A stretch of 64,000 nucleotides of DNA from Nitrospira sp. CR1.2 (GCA_014055495.1 WIAG01000008.1:41715-105714), one strand, 5' to 3'; positions 8,619 to 16,188 are shown, numbered from the stretch's first letter. Program-made: numbers and translations. The notes: generated by a model not told the origin, from the sequence alone.

Positions 8619-9464
8619 ATGACCTTCGCTGAGCGCATGTTGCGCATCGACCGTCGGATCATCTTTCTGGTGATCGGCCTCTGCACACTCGTGCCGCTGC
8701 TGTTCCCGGTCGGGTTGCCCATCAAAATTTCATCTGAGGTGCGCGGGGTCTACGACTATATTGAAGGCCTGCCGGAAGGATCGGTCTTTCTGCTGTCGCT
8801 GGACTTCGACCCCGCGTCCAAGCCAGAACTCTATCCGCAAGCCATCGCGATTCTGCGTCATGCGTTCAAGAAAAACCTCCGCGTCGTGGCCATGACGCTT
8901 TGGGTGTCCGGCACCGGCCTCGCCGACCAAATCCTGACGCAAACGGCCAAGGAAGCGGGCAAGGAAAACGGAAGGGACTACGTCTTTCTCGGCTGGAGTC
9001 CCGGCGGCAGCGCCGTCATTCTGAACATGGGGCAGGACCTCTACAACGCCTTTCCCGCAGACTACGGCGGCAAAGCCACCAAGGGCCTACCGGTATTGGC
9101 GGGAGTCCAGAACCTCCGCGATGTGACCTATGCCGTCAGCCTGGGTGCGGGCAATCCCGGCGTCGAAGCCTGGTACGTCTTCGGCAAGGACAAATACAAG
9201 TTCGAACTCGGCGGCGGCTGCACCGGCGTGATCGCACCCGGTCTGTATCCGCTGTTGCGCAGCGGCCAAATCAACGGCTTGATCGGGGGCCTGCGTGGCG
9301 CGGCGGAATACGAAACGCTGATCGGCCAGAAGGGCAAGGCGGTCGCGGGCATGGACGCCCAATCTGCCACACACCTAGCCATTATCGTGCTGGTGGCCAT
9401 CTGCAACATCTTTTACTTCTCCCTGCGGCGGCAGCAGCGACGGCAGGACGGAATAGGATCCTAA
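8619..9464 (+). CDS. Two-helix membrane protein with large extracytoplasmic domain
   Basis: A 281-residue protein of unknown family in the GlmL/DUF6754 cluster. The ATG at 8619 is chosen because it follows GAGGGAAC; a TTG five codons earlier is less likely. One transmembrane helix is near residues 15-34 (IIFLVIGLCTLVPLLFPVGL) and one near 250-268. The domain between them is alpha/beta with the motif FLGWSPGGSAVIL at about 119-131 and a glycine-rich ELGGGCTGVIAPGL at about 191-204. It looks like a Rossmann-like fold anchored at both ends. The spacer before it holds a repeat, not a promoter. Confidence 0.75.
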   Translation: MTFAERMLRIDRRIIFLVIGLCTLVPLLFPVGLPIKISSEVRGVYDYIEGLPEGSVFLLSLDFDPASKPELYPQAIAILRHAFKKNLRVVAMTLWVSGTGLADQILTQTAKEAGKENGRDYVFLGWSPGGSAVILNMGQDLYNAFPADYGGKATKGLPVLAGVQNLRDVTYAVSLGAGNPGVEAWYVFGKDKYKFELGGGCTGVIAPGLYPLLRSGQINGLIGGLRGAAEYETLIGQKGKAVAGMDAQSATHLAIIVLVAICNIFYFSLRRQQRRQDGIGS

Positions 9465-9469
9465 CTCCT

Positions 9470-10225
9470 ATGGAACTGTCTTTCGGTGTCATACTGGGTG
9501 CCTGGATCGCCACAGGACTGACCCTGTTCATCCTCTCGTTTCTTTATGAGGACAATCCGCTGTTCAAGCTGGCGGAACATCTCTATGTCGGCGTCTCGCT
9601 CGGCTACACCATCGTCAAGACCTACGACACCGTCGTGATGACGCTGATCGTCCGACCGATCCTCGATAAGGGGGAATGGTCGCTGCTGATTCCGGTCGGC
9701 ATCGGGATGCTCATGCTCACCCGGTATGTGCCGAAGGCGGCCTGGCTGTCGCGCTATGCCTTTGCCTTCATCGTCGGCGTGGGAGCCGGGTTGGCGATTC
9801 CGCGGACCATTTCCTCGTTCATCCTGAAGCAGATCGAAGACACCGTGCGTCCGCTCCTCAGCCCCGCGCCAGGCGGCGGGATCACGTTCGACTATTCGCT
9901 GCTCAACCCCTCCAGCCACCTGAACGGCGTCATCATTTTGATCGGCGTGGTGTCGGTGCTCTTCTACTTCTTCTTCTCCGTGGAACACTCCGGCCCTGGT
10001 AAAGCCGTCGCCCGTGCCGGTATCCTGTTCCTGATGATCTCCTTCGGCGCCGCCTTCGGCTATACGGTCATGGCCCGTATGTCGCTGCTGATCGGCCGCT
10101 TGACTGACCTCATTGAATTCTCCGACGCCTCGTACGGACGCCCCACACTGTGGCTTCTGCTCCTGACCGTCGCCACCCTGATTGTCCTCCGTCGCCGCGG
10201 CAGCACCCATCCCCCGAATCAGTAG
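9470..10225 (+). CDS. Polytopic membrane protein, last gene of the GlmL/DUF6754 cluster
   Basis: A 251-residue integral membrane protein starting 5 bp after the previous stop. Hydrophobic helices lie at about 5-24, 36-58, 71-86, 96-111, 144-165, 175-200 and 225-241. A conserved-looking cytoplasmic or periplasmic loop carries ISSFILKQIEDTVRPLL. The family is not recognised and no catalytic residues are apparent. With the two-helix protein, the six-helix protein and the DUF6754-like protein it would make a sizeable membrane complex powered or gated by the GlmL-type ATPase (inference from gene order only). Confidence 0.75.
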   Translation: MELSFGVILGAWIATGLTLFILSFLYEDNPLFKLAEHLYVGVSLGYTIVKTYDTVVMTLIVRPILDKGEWSLLIPVGIGMLMLTRYVPKAAWLSRYAFAFIVGVGAGLAIPRTISSFILKQIEDTVRPLLSPAPGGGITFDYSLLNPSSHLNGVIILIGVVSVLFYFFFSVEHSGPGKAVARAGILFLMISFGAAFGYTVMARMSLLIGRLTDLIEFSDASYGRPTLWLLLLTVATLIVLRRRGSTHPPNQ

Positions 10226-10314
10226 GCGCCCGGTGCCGTCGTCCGTCACTCGTCTCTCGTCGTTCGCAAGAGCAGCTCGGCGACGACCCTGCGCGTCATT
10301 TCTTCCCCACGAGA

Positions 10315-10332
10315 CGCTTCACGAGATACGAA
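10315..10332. repeat. Short intergenic repeat, CGCTTCACGAGATACGAA
   Basis: One of three related copies (8548-8565 inverted, 18555-18578 diverged). The surrounding spacer 10226-10426 is made of similar degenerate words such as CGTCACTCGTCTCTCGTCG and CTTCACGAACGACG, and no gene is visible there. A weak TACAAT -10-like hexamer lies at 10412-10417, just before the MEMO gene. Confidence 0.6.
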
Positions 10333-10426
10333 ATACGGTCTCCTGGAGATTGGCTTCACGCTTCACGAACGACGGTCCTCAAGGCTGTTGCGCCTGAGAA
10401 GTTTGCTCCGTTACAATGCCGCCACT

Positions 10427-11677
10427 ATGGAATCCACACCGACCATGACTGCCAAAGATCCCAAGCAGTACCCGCTGCTGCGCAATCTGCAATTTTCGCC
10501 GATCAAGGAAGGGGAGGAGCAGTTCATCGTGCTCTGGGACCCCACCGGATTGAGCAAGGAGCGCCTCGTTCTGCCGTTGAATTATTTCTTCATCGTGCAG
10601 CACCTCGACGGAGAGCACAGCGTGCAGGACATCGGGGCCATTTATCTGAAGCGCTTCGGCGAATTCCTGATGCCGAATAAGGTCGAGCAGTTATTGGCCG
10701 ATCTGGACACCAAACTCTTTCTCGAAGGGGAGCGCACCGAGCAAGCCAAGCAGCAGGCGCTGGCTGCCTATCGCATGGCCCCTTCCCGCTCAGCGCAGTT
10801 CGCCGGCCGCAGCTATGAAGCCGATCCCGCCAAGTTGCGCGCGCAGATCAACAGCTTTTTCGTGTCTAAAGAAGGGCCAGAGGTGAAGGCCTCCGAGCAC
10901 AAGGGCAAACTCATCAAGGCCCTCGTCGCGCCCACCTACGAGATGAAACAAGCCGGACCGATCTATGCCTGGGCCTATAAGGAATTGCAGGACGCCCAGA
11001 AGCCGGATCTGTACGTGCTGATCGGCACCGCCCATTCCGGACTGGAACACCCGGTGGCCGTGACCGACAAGGATTTTGAGACACCATTGGGGCTTGTGAA
11101 AGTCGAACGCGCGGTCACCGACCGGCTACGCGCGCAGCTCCCCGCCTCTTTCACCGACGAATTGGCACATCAGAATGAACATGCATTGGAATTTCAGCTG
11201 CCGTTCCTGCAAGAGACTCTCGGCCAAGACCAGGCATATACGATTGTCCCGATCCTCACGGCGTTTTCAGCGGACAGCTTGCGCGATCCGCAAATCCGGG
11301 AGCAGGTCGAGACGTTTCTTCAGACCTTGAAGGATGCCCTCGCCGCCACCGGCAAGTCATACTGCGTCGTGGTCGGCGCGGAACTGGCCCACATCGGCAT
11401 GCGCTACGGCGATTCGGCCCCGCCGACGGACTTCTCCTTCCACCGCTGCATGCAGACCGATCTCGAAATGCTCAAACATGTCGAGAACCGCGATCCGGAA
11501 GAATTCGCGAAGTTTATTCAAAAGGAAAACGACCAGCGCCGCATCTCCGGCTTCTCGCCGATCTACTCGATGCTGCGGTTGATCCAGGCTGAAACGGGGC
11601 AGGTGCTACGATACGATCGCGGCATCACGGATCAGTATAATTCGACCGTGACGTATGCCAGCATGGCCTTCTTCTAG
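10427..11677 (+). CDS. MEMO-domain protein (AmmeMemoRadiSam protein B-like) with N-terminal extension
   Basis: A 416-residue soluble protein. Residues about 120-416 align by eye with the MEMO family: the entry FAGRSYEADPAKLRAQI, then IGTAHSG with H203, HQNEHALEFQLPFLQ with H248 and H252, and ELAHIG with H322. However, the first family signature, normally APHAGY, reads APTYEM here, so the first metal-type histidine is replaced by T170. The first 110 residues form an added alpha/beta domain with a winged-helix-like or PqqD-like look (LPLNYFFIVQHLDGEHSVQDI). AMMECR1 and radical SAM partners are not adjacent. The ATG at 10427 is chosen; a TTG lies 13 codons earlier. Confidence 0.8.
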   Translation: MESTPTMTAKDPKQYPLLRNLQFSPIKEGEEQFIVLWDPTGLSKERLVLPLNYFFIVQHLDGEHSVQDIGAIYLKRFGEFLMPNKVEQLLADLDTKLFLEGERTEQAKQQALAAYRMAPSRSAQFAGRSYEADPAKLRAQINSFFVSKEGPEVKASEHKGKLIKALVAPTYEMKQAGPIYAWAYKELQDAQKPDLYVLIGTAHSGLEHPVAVTDKDFETPLGLVKVERAVTDRLRAQLPASFTDELAHQNEHALEFQLPFLQETLGQDQAYTIVPILTAFSADSLRDPQIREQVETFLQTLKDALAATGKSYCVVVGAELAHIGMRYGDSAPPTDFSFHRCMQTDLEMLKHVENRDPEEFAKFIQKENDQRRISGFSPIYSMLRLIQAETGQVLRYDRGITDQYNSTVTYASMAFF

Positions 11678-11680
11678 CGC

Positions 11681-12037
11681 AGGCTGCTGAAAAAACCGCC
11701 TCCCTTCGTTCTCAGCTCGACAAAATCCTCAACGTACCCCTAAGGGTACGCCTCCGGTTTTCTCTCGCCTGCGGCCTCGGCAGACGGCTTTTTGAGCAGC
11801 CTGCTTGGGAAAACGAGCCGTCGTTCTCACGTCACTCAGTTCGCTCAACGTAGCGCAAGGCTACGCCTCGCTCCTTCGCTAGCTGCGGCCTCGATGGACA
11901 GTCGTTTTGACCGTTCTGCGGCAAACTTCCTGAAACAGGTCCCCAGCTTCGTTCTCTCCTCGAAACCATCCTCAACGAAGCCAGTGGCTACGCCTCGTCT
12001 CTTCGTGAGCCGAGCCCTACATTTTGATCGTTCTGCG
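11681..12037. repeat. Tandem array of three diverged palindromic repeat units
   Basis: This 396-bp gene-free stretch between the MEMO gene and vapC holds three units. Unit 1 (11681-11802) has outer arms AGGCTGCTGAAAAAACC / GGCTTTTTGAGCAGCCT (15 of 17 pairing) and an inner hairpin GTACCC-CTAA-GGGTAC (11734-11749). Unit 2 (about 11807-11921) has inner hairpin CGTAG...CTACG (11849-11865). Unit 3 (about 11937-12037) has CGAAGCC...GGCTACG. Units 2 and 3 end with the same TTTTGAYCGTTCTGCGG, 116 bp apart. Each unit carries CGTTCTC, CCTCAACG and TACGCCTC blocks in order. They match copies at 5393 and 12804. Confidence 0.75.
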
Positions 12038-12073
12038 GAAGGAATGCATCTCGGAAACTTACGGGGGAAAGAG

Positions 12074-12445
12074 CTACTTCACGTAGACTACTCCAGGTAG
12101 ATCTTTCAAATCGGCATCGCCCGTAATGACCTCTGCTTGCTGATCTTGGGCCGTGGCGTAGACGATCGCGTCGGCCATCGCCAAACCATGACGAAGACTG
12201 ATATCCGCAGCCAAGTAGGCGATGGATTCCGTGAGCGGCACCACTCGGGTTGCGTGAAGTCGTCCGGAGAAGAGGAGGGCTGTTTCCTCGCCACGCTCGC
12301 GTTTGATCTTCTTGTAGACTTCATACAACACAATCGTTGGGGTAATGAGTTCGTATCGGGAAGCAAGATATGCGGCGTAGCGATCGGCCAGTGGCCCGCC
12401 CGTAAAGAACTCGATCCATCCGCTGGAATCCAACACAACCTTCAC
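12074..12445 (-). CDS. vapC: PIN-domain toxin (VapC family)
   Basis: A 123-residue PIN-domain ribonuclease. The acidic Mg-binding set is visible: D6 (VVLDSSGW), E42 (LYEVYKK), D92 (GLAMADAIVYATAQ) and D110/D112 near the end (ITGDADL). The GTG start at 12445 overlaps the antitoxin stop by four bases (GTGA), so the toxin is translated by coupling to its antitoxin, the usual arrangement. The longer open frame upstream belongs to the antitoxin reading in another frame. The target RNA cannot be told from sequence. The pair sits in a repeat-rich island, which suggests acquisition. Confidence 0.88.
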   Translation of the reverse strand: MKVVLDSSGWIEFFTGGPLADRYAAYLASRYELITPTIVLYEVYKKIKRERGEETALLFSGRLHATRVVPLTESIAYLAADISLRHGLAMADAIVYATAQDQQAEVITGDADLKDLPGVVYVK

Positions 12446-12651
12446 AGACGATCCTTCTTTTCTCGAATCCCCGTTGTGGACATACCCTTGAGCGCACCCT
12501 TCAGGGACTTGTGCGGCACTTCCGGAACGAGCGTGATGACTCCACCTTTTTCCAGCACCTGTAACCGTTGCTGGGGAGCCAAGTGAAGTTTTTCCCTCAC
12601 ATCTTTCGGGATGACGATTTGAAACTTCGGCGAAATGGTGGTCATGGACAT
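12442..12651 (-). CDS. vapB: AbrB/SpoVT-type antitoxin (VapB)
   Basis: A 69-residue swapped-hairpin AbrB-type DNA-binding protein: ISPKFQIVIPKDVREKLHL at residues 6-24 is the family signature, followed by QRLQVLEKGGVITLVP. It should neutralise the PIN toxin encoded immediately downstream and repress its own promoter. The start is preceded by a strong AAGGAGG. The promoter TTGACG-17-TACGAT and a 10-bp palindrome lie just upstream on the minus strand. The C-terminal 25 residues are basic and probably wrap the toxin. Confidence 0.88.
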   Translation of the reverse strand: MSMTTISPKFQIVIPKDVREKLHLAPQQRLQVLEKGGVITLVPEVPHKSLKGALKGMSTTGIREKKDRL

Positions 12652-12674
12652 GATGCGACCTCCTTACCAATCAC

Positions 12675-12684
12675 TGATCGATCA
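12675..12684. promoter_or_regulatory. Candidate VapB operator, palindrome TGATCGATCA
   Basis: A perfect 10-bp palindrome between the vapBC -10 hexamer and the antitoxin start codon, where autoregulatory AbrB-type antitoxins commonly bind. Function is inferred from position only. Confidence 0.4.
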
Positions 12685-12712
12685 TCGTATCGTCATACCT
12701 CTTAGTCGTCAA
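12684..12712 (-). promoter_or_regulatory. vapBC promoter, TTGACG-17 bp-TACGAT
   Basis: On the minus strand TTGACG (12712-12707) and TACGAT (12689-12684) are 17 bp apart, 33 bp upstream of the antitoxin start codon. Confidence 0.6.
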
Positions 12713-12803
12713 GCAGGACGACCATGCCCCACCATGGATGCCGCAGGAGGCTTCATGGAAGACGGCATGGCTTTACATCTACCGCTTGACAAGGTTGGGC
12801 CAC

Positions 12804-12928
12804 AGGCTGTTCTGAACGGCCGACCGGCAAAACCACAGGGAGCAAGGCGAATGAGGCATACGCTCCGGATAGGTCGCAGGGAGACAAGGGACCGAGAACG
12901 CCGCTGGGCGGCCTTTGCGAACGGGCTG
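12804..12928. repeat. Palindromic repeat element, copy E (degenerate)
   Basis: It begins AGGCTGTTCTGAACGGCCG and ends GGCGGCCTTTGCGAACGGGCT; the ends pair at roughly 14 of 19 positions. It carries the GAGAACG block near the right side in the opposite order to the 11681 array, so it is an inverted copy of the same family. It ends one base before the MITE-like element. The 12713-12803 stretch ahead of it shows no gene. Confidence 0.55.
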
Positions 12929-12929
12929 C

Positions 12930-13123
12930 TAGCCCGCATGATTCATGACAGTTCGTCGCGAAATCACGGAACCGCGTCGTGAGACCGGCGCGCGTAGTCC
13001 GGAGGGCCTGAGGCGTACTCGTGCAGTACGTCGAAGGGCCGAGGGGCGAGCTCGCCGGGCGTAGGCTTGTCGGAACAGCGGATCGGCGATTGCAGCAGAA
13101 GTGTTCATGAATCATGCGGGCTA
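12930..13123. mobile_element. MITE-like element with perfect 19-bp terminal inverted repeats
   Basis: The left end 12930-12948 (TAGCCCGCATGATTCATGA) and the right end 13105-13123 are exact reverse complements. The 194-bp element has no coding capacity and contains an inner hairpin CGTACTCGTGCAGTACG. A relative with 15 of 19 matching ends lies at 27827-28071. The right end supplies the stop codon (CTA on plus, TAG on minus at 13121-13123) of the lipoprotein gene. Possible target-site duplication around it is not obvious. Confidence 0.75.
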
Positions 13124-13591
13124 ATAGGCGGGTAGGCCTCCGGCCGGGTCGGTATATCGGGTGGGGATCTTGAAGTGGTCCCAGGTTGTCACGGCACCCT
13201 GCTCGAAGTAGACGCGAAAGTCGCTGGTCACGCAGGCATCGCGACCGATGGGCGGGTAGAGCCAGACGGTCACGGACCGGCCCTCATCGTCCACGTTCTT
13301 CTTGCACACCGGTGAACCCAGCGCCAGGTACACCTGATCTTCGCTCATGCCGCGAAGAATGTTTCCCCTATCGATCGACCGACGCACGCTGTCCGGATAC
13401 GAAGGATACTGTTCCGTCATCAGGCGCTGGCGCTCGCCGTCGCAGGCCGGCAGGAGAAATGTGAGCAGAAGCAGGCATGTACCGAGGCTGTGGGGCAGGA
13501 GCCTACCGGGCGGGAAAAGGAGTATCGTCACAGTGGACCACACCGGTTGACAGATTCGGCGACGAGCAGGCGCGCACCTGCTTCCAAGCAC
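13121..13591 (-). CDS. Putative lipoprotein with BamE/SmpA-like domain
   Basis: A 156-residue exported protein. The hydrophobic segment TCLLLLTFLLPACDGE carries a lipobox LPAC with the acylated cysteine at residue 50. The mature part reads RGMSEDQVYLALGSP at about 80-94, resembling the helix-strand entry of BamE/SmpA-type folds, followed by a strand with VWLYPP. The GTG at 13591 is chosen because AAAGGAG overlaps the end of the cyclophilin gene 5 bp upstream, which implies coupled translation; the resulting signal region is unusually long, so an inner GTG at 13531 remains possible. Its stop codon lies in the terminal repeat of a MITE-like element, so the C-terminus may be altered. Confidence 0.7.
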   Translation of the reverse strand: MLGSRCAPARRRICQPVWSTVTILLFPPGRLLPHSLGTCLLLLTFLLPACDGERQRLMTEQYPSYPDSVRRSIDRGNILRGMSEDQVYLALGSPVCKKNVDDEGRSVTVWLYPPIGRDACVTSDFRVYFEQGAVTTWDHFKIPTRYTDPAGGLPAY

Positions 13592-13593
13592 GG

Positions 13594-14115
13594 CTACTCC
13601 TTTACCGTCACCTTCATGCGAATCGGCTCCAGCGGATTGTCGCGCTCGTCGCGCGGCAACTTGGCGATCATGTCGATGACTTCAATGCCCCGGATGATCT
13701 CGCCGAAAATGGAATAGCGCCGGTCGAGGCCGCTGTTGTCCTGCAGGGAAATGAAGAACTGGGAGCCGTTGTCGTTGAAGTCGCGCGTACTGCTGCCGTC
13801 GCGGGGCATCTTCGCCATCGAGATGGCTCCGCGTTTATGGGGCCGATCGTTCGGTTCGGGATTGAGAAAGTAGCCGGGGCCGCCGGTGCCGTGCAGCTGG
13901 CGATCGGGCGTCTTGCTCAACGGGTCGCCGCCCTGAATGATGAAGCCCGGCACCACGCGATGAAAGGTCGTGTCGTCGTAAAAACCCATCTTCGCCAGGT
14001 TGATAAAGTTCTCGACGTGGCGCGGCGCATCGTCCGGGTAAAAACGAATCCGGATTTCGCCGAAGGGGGTACTGATCGTGGCACGCGGATCTTTTTTCTG
14101 AAATTGCATAGTCAT
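13594..14115 (-). CDS. Cyclophilin-type peptidyl-prolyl cis-trans isomerase
   Basis: A 173-residue single-domain cyclophilin, which catalyses cis-trans isomerisation of Xaa-Pro bonds. Active-site landmarks are present: FHRVVPGFIIQGGDP, the MAKMPRDGSSTRDFNDNGSQ region with Q-F-F-I-S, and the YSIFGEIIRGIEVID segment. No signal peptide, so cytoplasmic. The ATG at 14115 (or the one two codons later) is chosen; the frame continues upstream but without cyclophilin-like sequence. The gene is followed directly by the lipoprotein gene, whose ribosome-binding site lies inside its last codons. Confidence 0.93.
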   Translation of the reverse strand: MTMQFQKKDPRATISTPFGEIRIRFYPDDAPRHVENFINLAKMGFYDDTTFHRVVPGFIIQGGDPLSKTPDRQLHGTGGPGYFLNPEPNDRPHKRGAISMAKMPRDGSSTRDFNDNGSQFFISLQDNSGLDRRYSIFGEIIRGIEVIDMIAKLPRDERDNPLEPIRMKVTVKE

Positions 14116-14320
14116 GGGCCAAATGTAGCAGGCCGGTGATTGCATCGGCAAGAGGGTGGAGCGCGTGATTTCTCCAGAGGAACGGCGTATTCTGTCGCCG
14201 ACGTCATCAGACCGCCGCAAGGCGCCGGACAGGACGGCAGCTTACGGTACGTCACAGGAAGACGAGTGATCGAGAATGCCGCCGGACCGTCATTCCGACC
14301 AGTCCTCGAGGGGAGATGCC

Positions 14321-15850
14321 ATGCCTGAACAAGCCGTGCTCAATGTCGATCTGGCGGATGTGTGGAAAGAGCGGGGCCGCAAAGCGTACCTCCGCACCAT
14401 CGGCTGGGGCGATGAAATTACCGTGGTCAAACAGGCCGCGACCTACCTCGAAGCCAGCATCACGGTCTTTCGCGAAAAGCCTGACGGCAGCATCCTTCCC
14501 GAATCCATCACCGGCTACATTGAACCGACAAAAACCTCTCGCATCACGATCGCCGACCTGACCAGGCCCGTCGCAGACAATCGGGTCCTGAAGGTCAATT
14601 TTGTCGATGTGCAACAGGGCGACGGGATGGTCGTTGAATCGCCGGACGGTAAAATCATCCTCATCGACGGCGGCGACAACCAGATGTTCGCGCGCTACCT
14701 GGCCGGACGGTTTCGCAACACCAGCCTCCAAGAGCCGAAGGAGATCGACTGCCTCGTCATCACGCACGGCGACGCCGACCACTTCTCCGGCCTCAACGAG
14801 ATCCTCAAGTCCGAAACCAACAAGGTCAAACGAAAACGGCTCTTCATGCAACCGCAGCGCATCTACCACAACGGCATCGTGAAACGCCCGAGCACCAAGA
14901 ACAATAGATCCGTGCCCGACAGCAAACTCCTCGGCCCGACGAAGTCGGTGGACGGCCGCCTCTTCCTCACGGGACTGGAAGAGAACCTGCTCGAGGTGGA
15001 CGACAAGGAGATGAATCAACCGTTCAAGAAGTGGAAGCAGACCCTCACCACGTACAACGGACGCGGCCCGCTCAGCTTCCGGCGCCTGCAACTCGGCGAC
15101 AATCAGGCTTTCGAGTTCTTCAATCGAGACGACCTGCGCATCGACGTATTGGGTCCGATCACCACCGACGTCGGAGGCACACCGGCGCTGCGCTTTCTCG
15201 GGGAACCACCCACGGGACCGCGCATCGGCCATGATTCGCTCAACGACAGCGATGAAGGCTTCACCGGCCATTCCGCCTCCCACACCATCAACGGCCACTC
15301 CATCGTGCTGCGCCTGAGTTACGGAGGATTCAGCTTCCTGTTTTCAGGCGACCTGAACGACGAGGCCAGCCGCTTCCTCGCGCACGAACACAACAAGGGC
15401 ACCCTCAATCTCCGATCGGAAGTCTTCAAGGTCCCGCACCACGGCTCGGCCGATTTTTCCGGCGCGTTCATGCAGGCCGTGTCGCCCATCGTGAGCGTCG
15501 TGTCAAGCGGCGACGAAAACGCGCGCAAAGAATACATCCATCCGCGCGCCACGCTCATGGGCGCCCTGGGCAAATGGTCGCGTGTGCAGGAGCCGCTCAT
15601 TTTCGCCACCGAGTTGGTCGCGTTCTTTGAAGAAGAAGGCCTCTCCCGCCTGCAGGACGACACGAAGGCAAGGAAGCGCGGCCCCTTCTACGGCTTCAGT
15701 CGCACAGCCTATGGCCTCGTCAAAACCCGCACCGACGGCCGGCGCCTGTTCGTCTACACCGACAGCGGCAACGTACAGATGAAAGAAGCTTACGCCTACC
15801 AGTTGGATAGCTCAGGCGTCCCGCAACCGGTCAAAGTCACCCGCGTCTGA
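14321..15850 (+). CDS. Stand-alone ComEC-like metallo-beta-lactamase-fold hydrolase
   Basis: A 509-residue soluble protein. After an N-terminal domain of about 90 residues (beta-rich, unknown) comes a metallo-beta-lactamase fold of the ComEC/Rec2 C-terminal type: VNFVDVQQGDGMVVE, ILIDGGDN, ITHGDADHFSGL (HxDxDH, about residue 149), a far-down FLFSGDLNDEASRFL, and KVPHHGSADF. There is no transmembrane competence domain, so it is not ComEC itself. Such stand-alone proteins are probably nucleases or phosphodiesterases and are often linked to defence modules; no partner is seen here. A large insert (about 190-310) sits between the HxDxDH and SGD motifs. The start follows GAGGGGAG. Confidence 0.85.
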   Translation: MPEQAVLNVDLADVWKERGRKAYLRTIGWGDEITVVKQAATYLEASITVFREKPDGSILPESITGYIEPTKTSRITIADLTRPVADNRVLKVNFVDVQQGDGMVVESPDGKIILIDGGDNQMFARYLAGRFRNTSLQEPKEIDCLVITHGDADHFSGLNEILKSETNKVKRKRLFMQPQRIYHNGIVKRPSTKNNRSVPDSKLLGPTKSVDGRLFLTGLEENLLEVDDKEMNQPFKKWKQTLTTYNGRGPLSFRRLQLGDNQAFEFFNRDDLRIDVLGPITTDVGGTPALRFLGEPPTGPRIGHDSLNDSDEGFTGHSASHTINGHSIVLRLSYGGFSFLFSGDLNDEASRFLAHEHNKGTLNLRSEVFKVPHHGSADFSGAFMQAVSPIVSVVSSGDENARKEYIHPRATLMGALGKWSRVQEPLIFATELVAFFEEEGLSRLQDDTKARKRGPFYGFSRTAYGLVKTRTDGRRLFVYTDSGNVQMKEAYAYQLDSSGVPQPVKVTRV

Positions 15851-15948
15851 GCGTCAGTAGTTGTTCAAGCGACTGTGCCCTGATCAGCCGTTCGTATGGT
15901 CCGTACGGTTTCTTACTGCACGAGTCGCCTATTGCACCGGTGGGTTGA

Positions 15949-16188
15949 AAGGAGGCATCAGCGGAGAACATCTTTAAAGACGCACAACAACTTCCGGATC
16001 CCCTCGCGCAAGAAGTGCTGGATTTCATCGGATGCATCGAACTGAAACATGGTCTCAGGGATCGTCTCACCGAAGAGTTGGACCAGGCACAAGAGCCGGC
16101 CATGCGCCATATATGGGACAACCAGGACGACGAGGCCTGGAATGGCGTGTACGCTCTGGCGACGGGCTGTTGGCGCACTCGCGCATGA
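15949..16188 (+). pseudogene. Antitoxin remnant (DUF2281-like) lacking a start codon
   Basis: The frame 15949-16188 reads SAENIFKDAQQLPDPLAQEV, then LDFIGCIELKHGL and later PAMRHIWDNQDDEAWN, which is the complete pattern of small VapB-like antitoxins of the DUF2281 type (those end in DDEVWNDL or similar). A good ribosome-binding site (AAAGGAGG, 15948-15955) precedes it, but no ATG/GTG/TTG occurs where the start should be: the sequence goes GGAGGCATCAGCGGAG, consistent with loss of one or two bases from an original ATG. The C-terminus runs on beyond the usual end, and no toxin follows. The rest of the spacer 15851-16319 shows nothing else. Confidence 0.6.

Noticed and set aside
11678..12073. 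CRISPR-like array in the repeat region
   Set aside because: The units are about 116 bp, diverged, nested palindromes, not short identical repeats with uniform spacers, and no cas gene is nearby.
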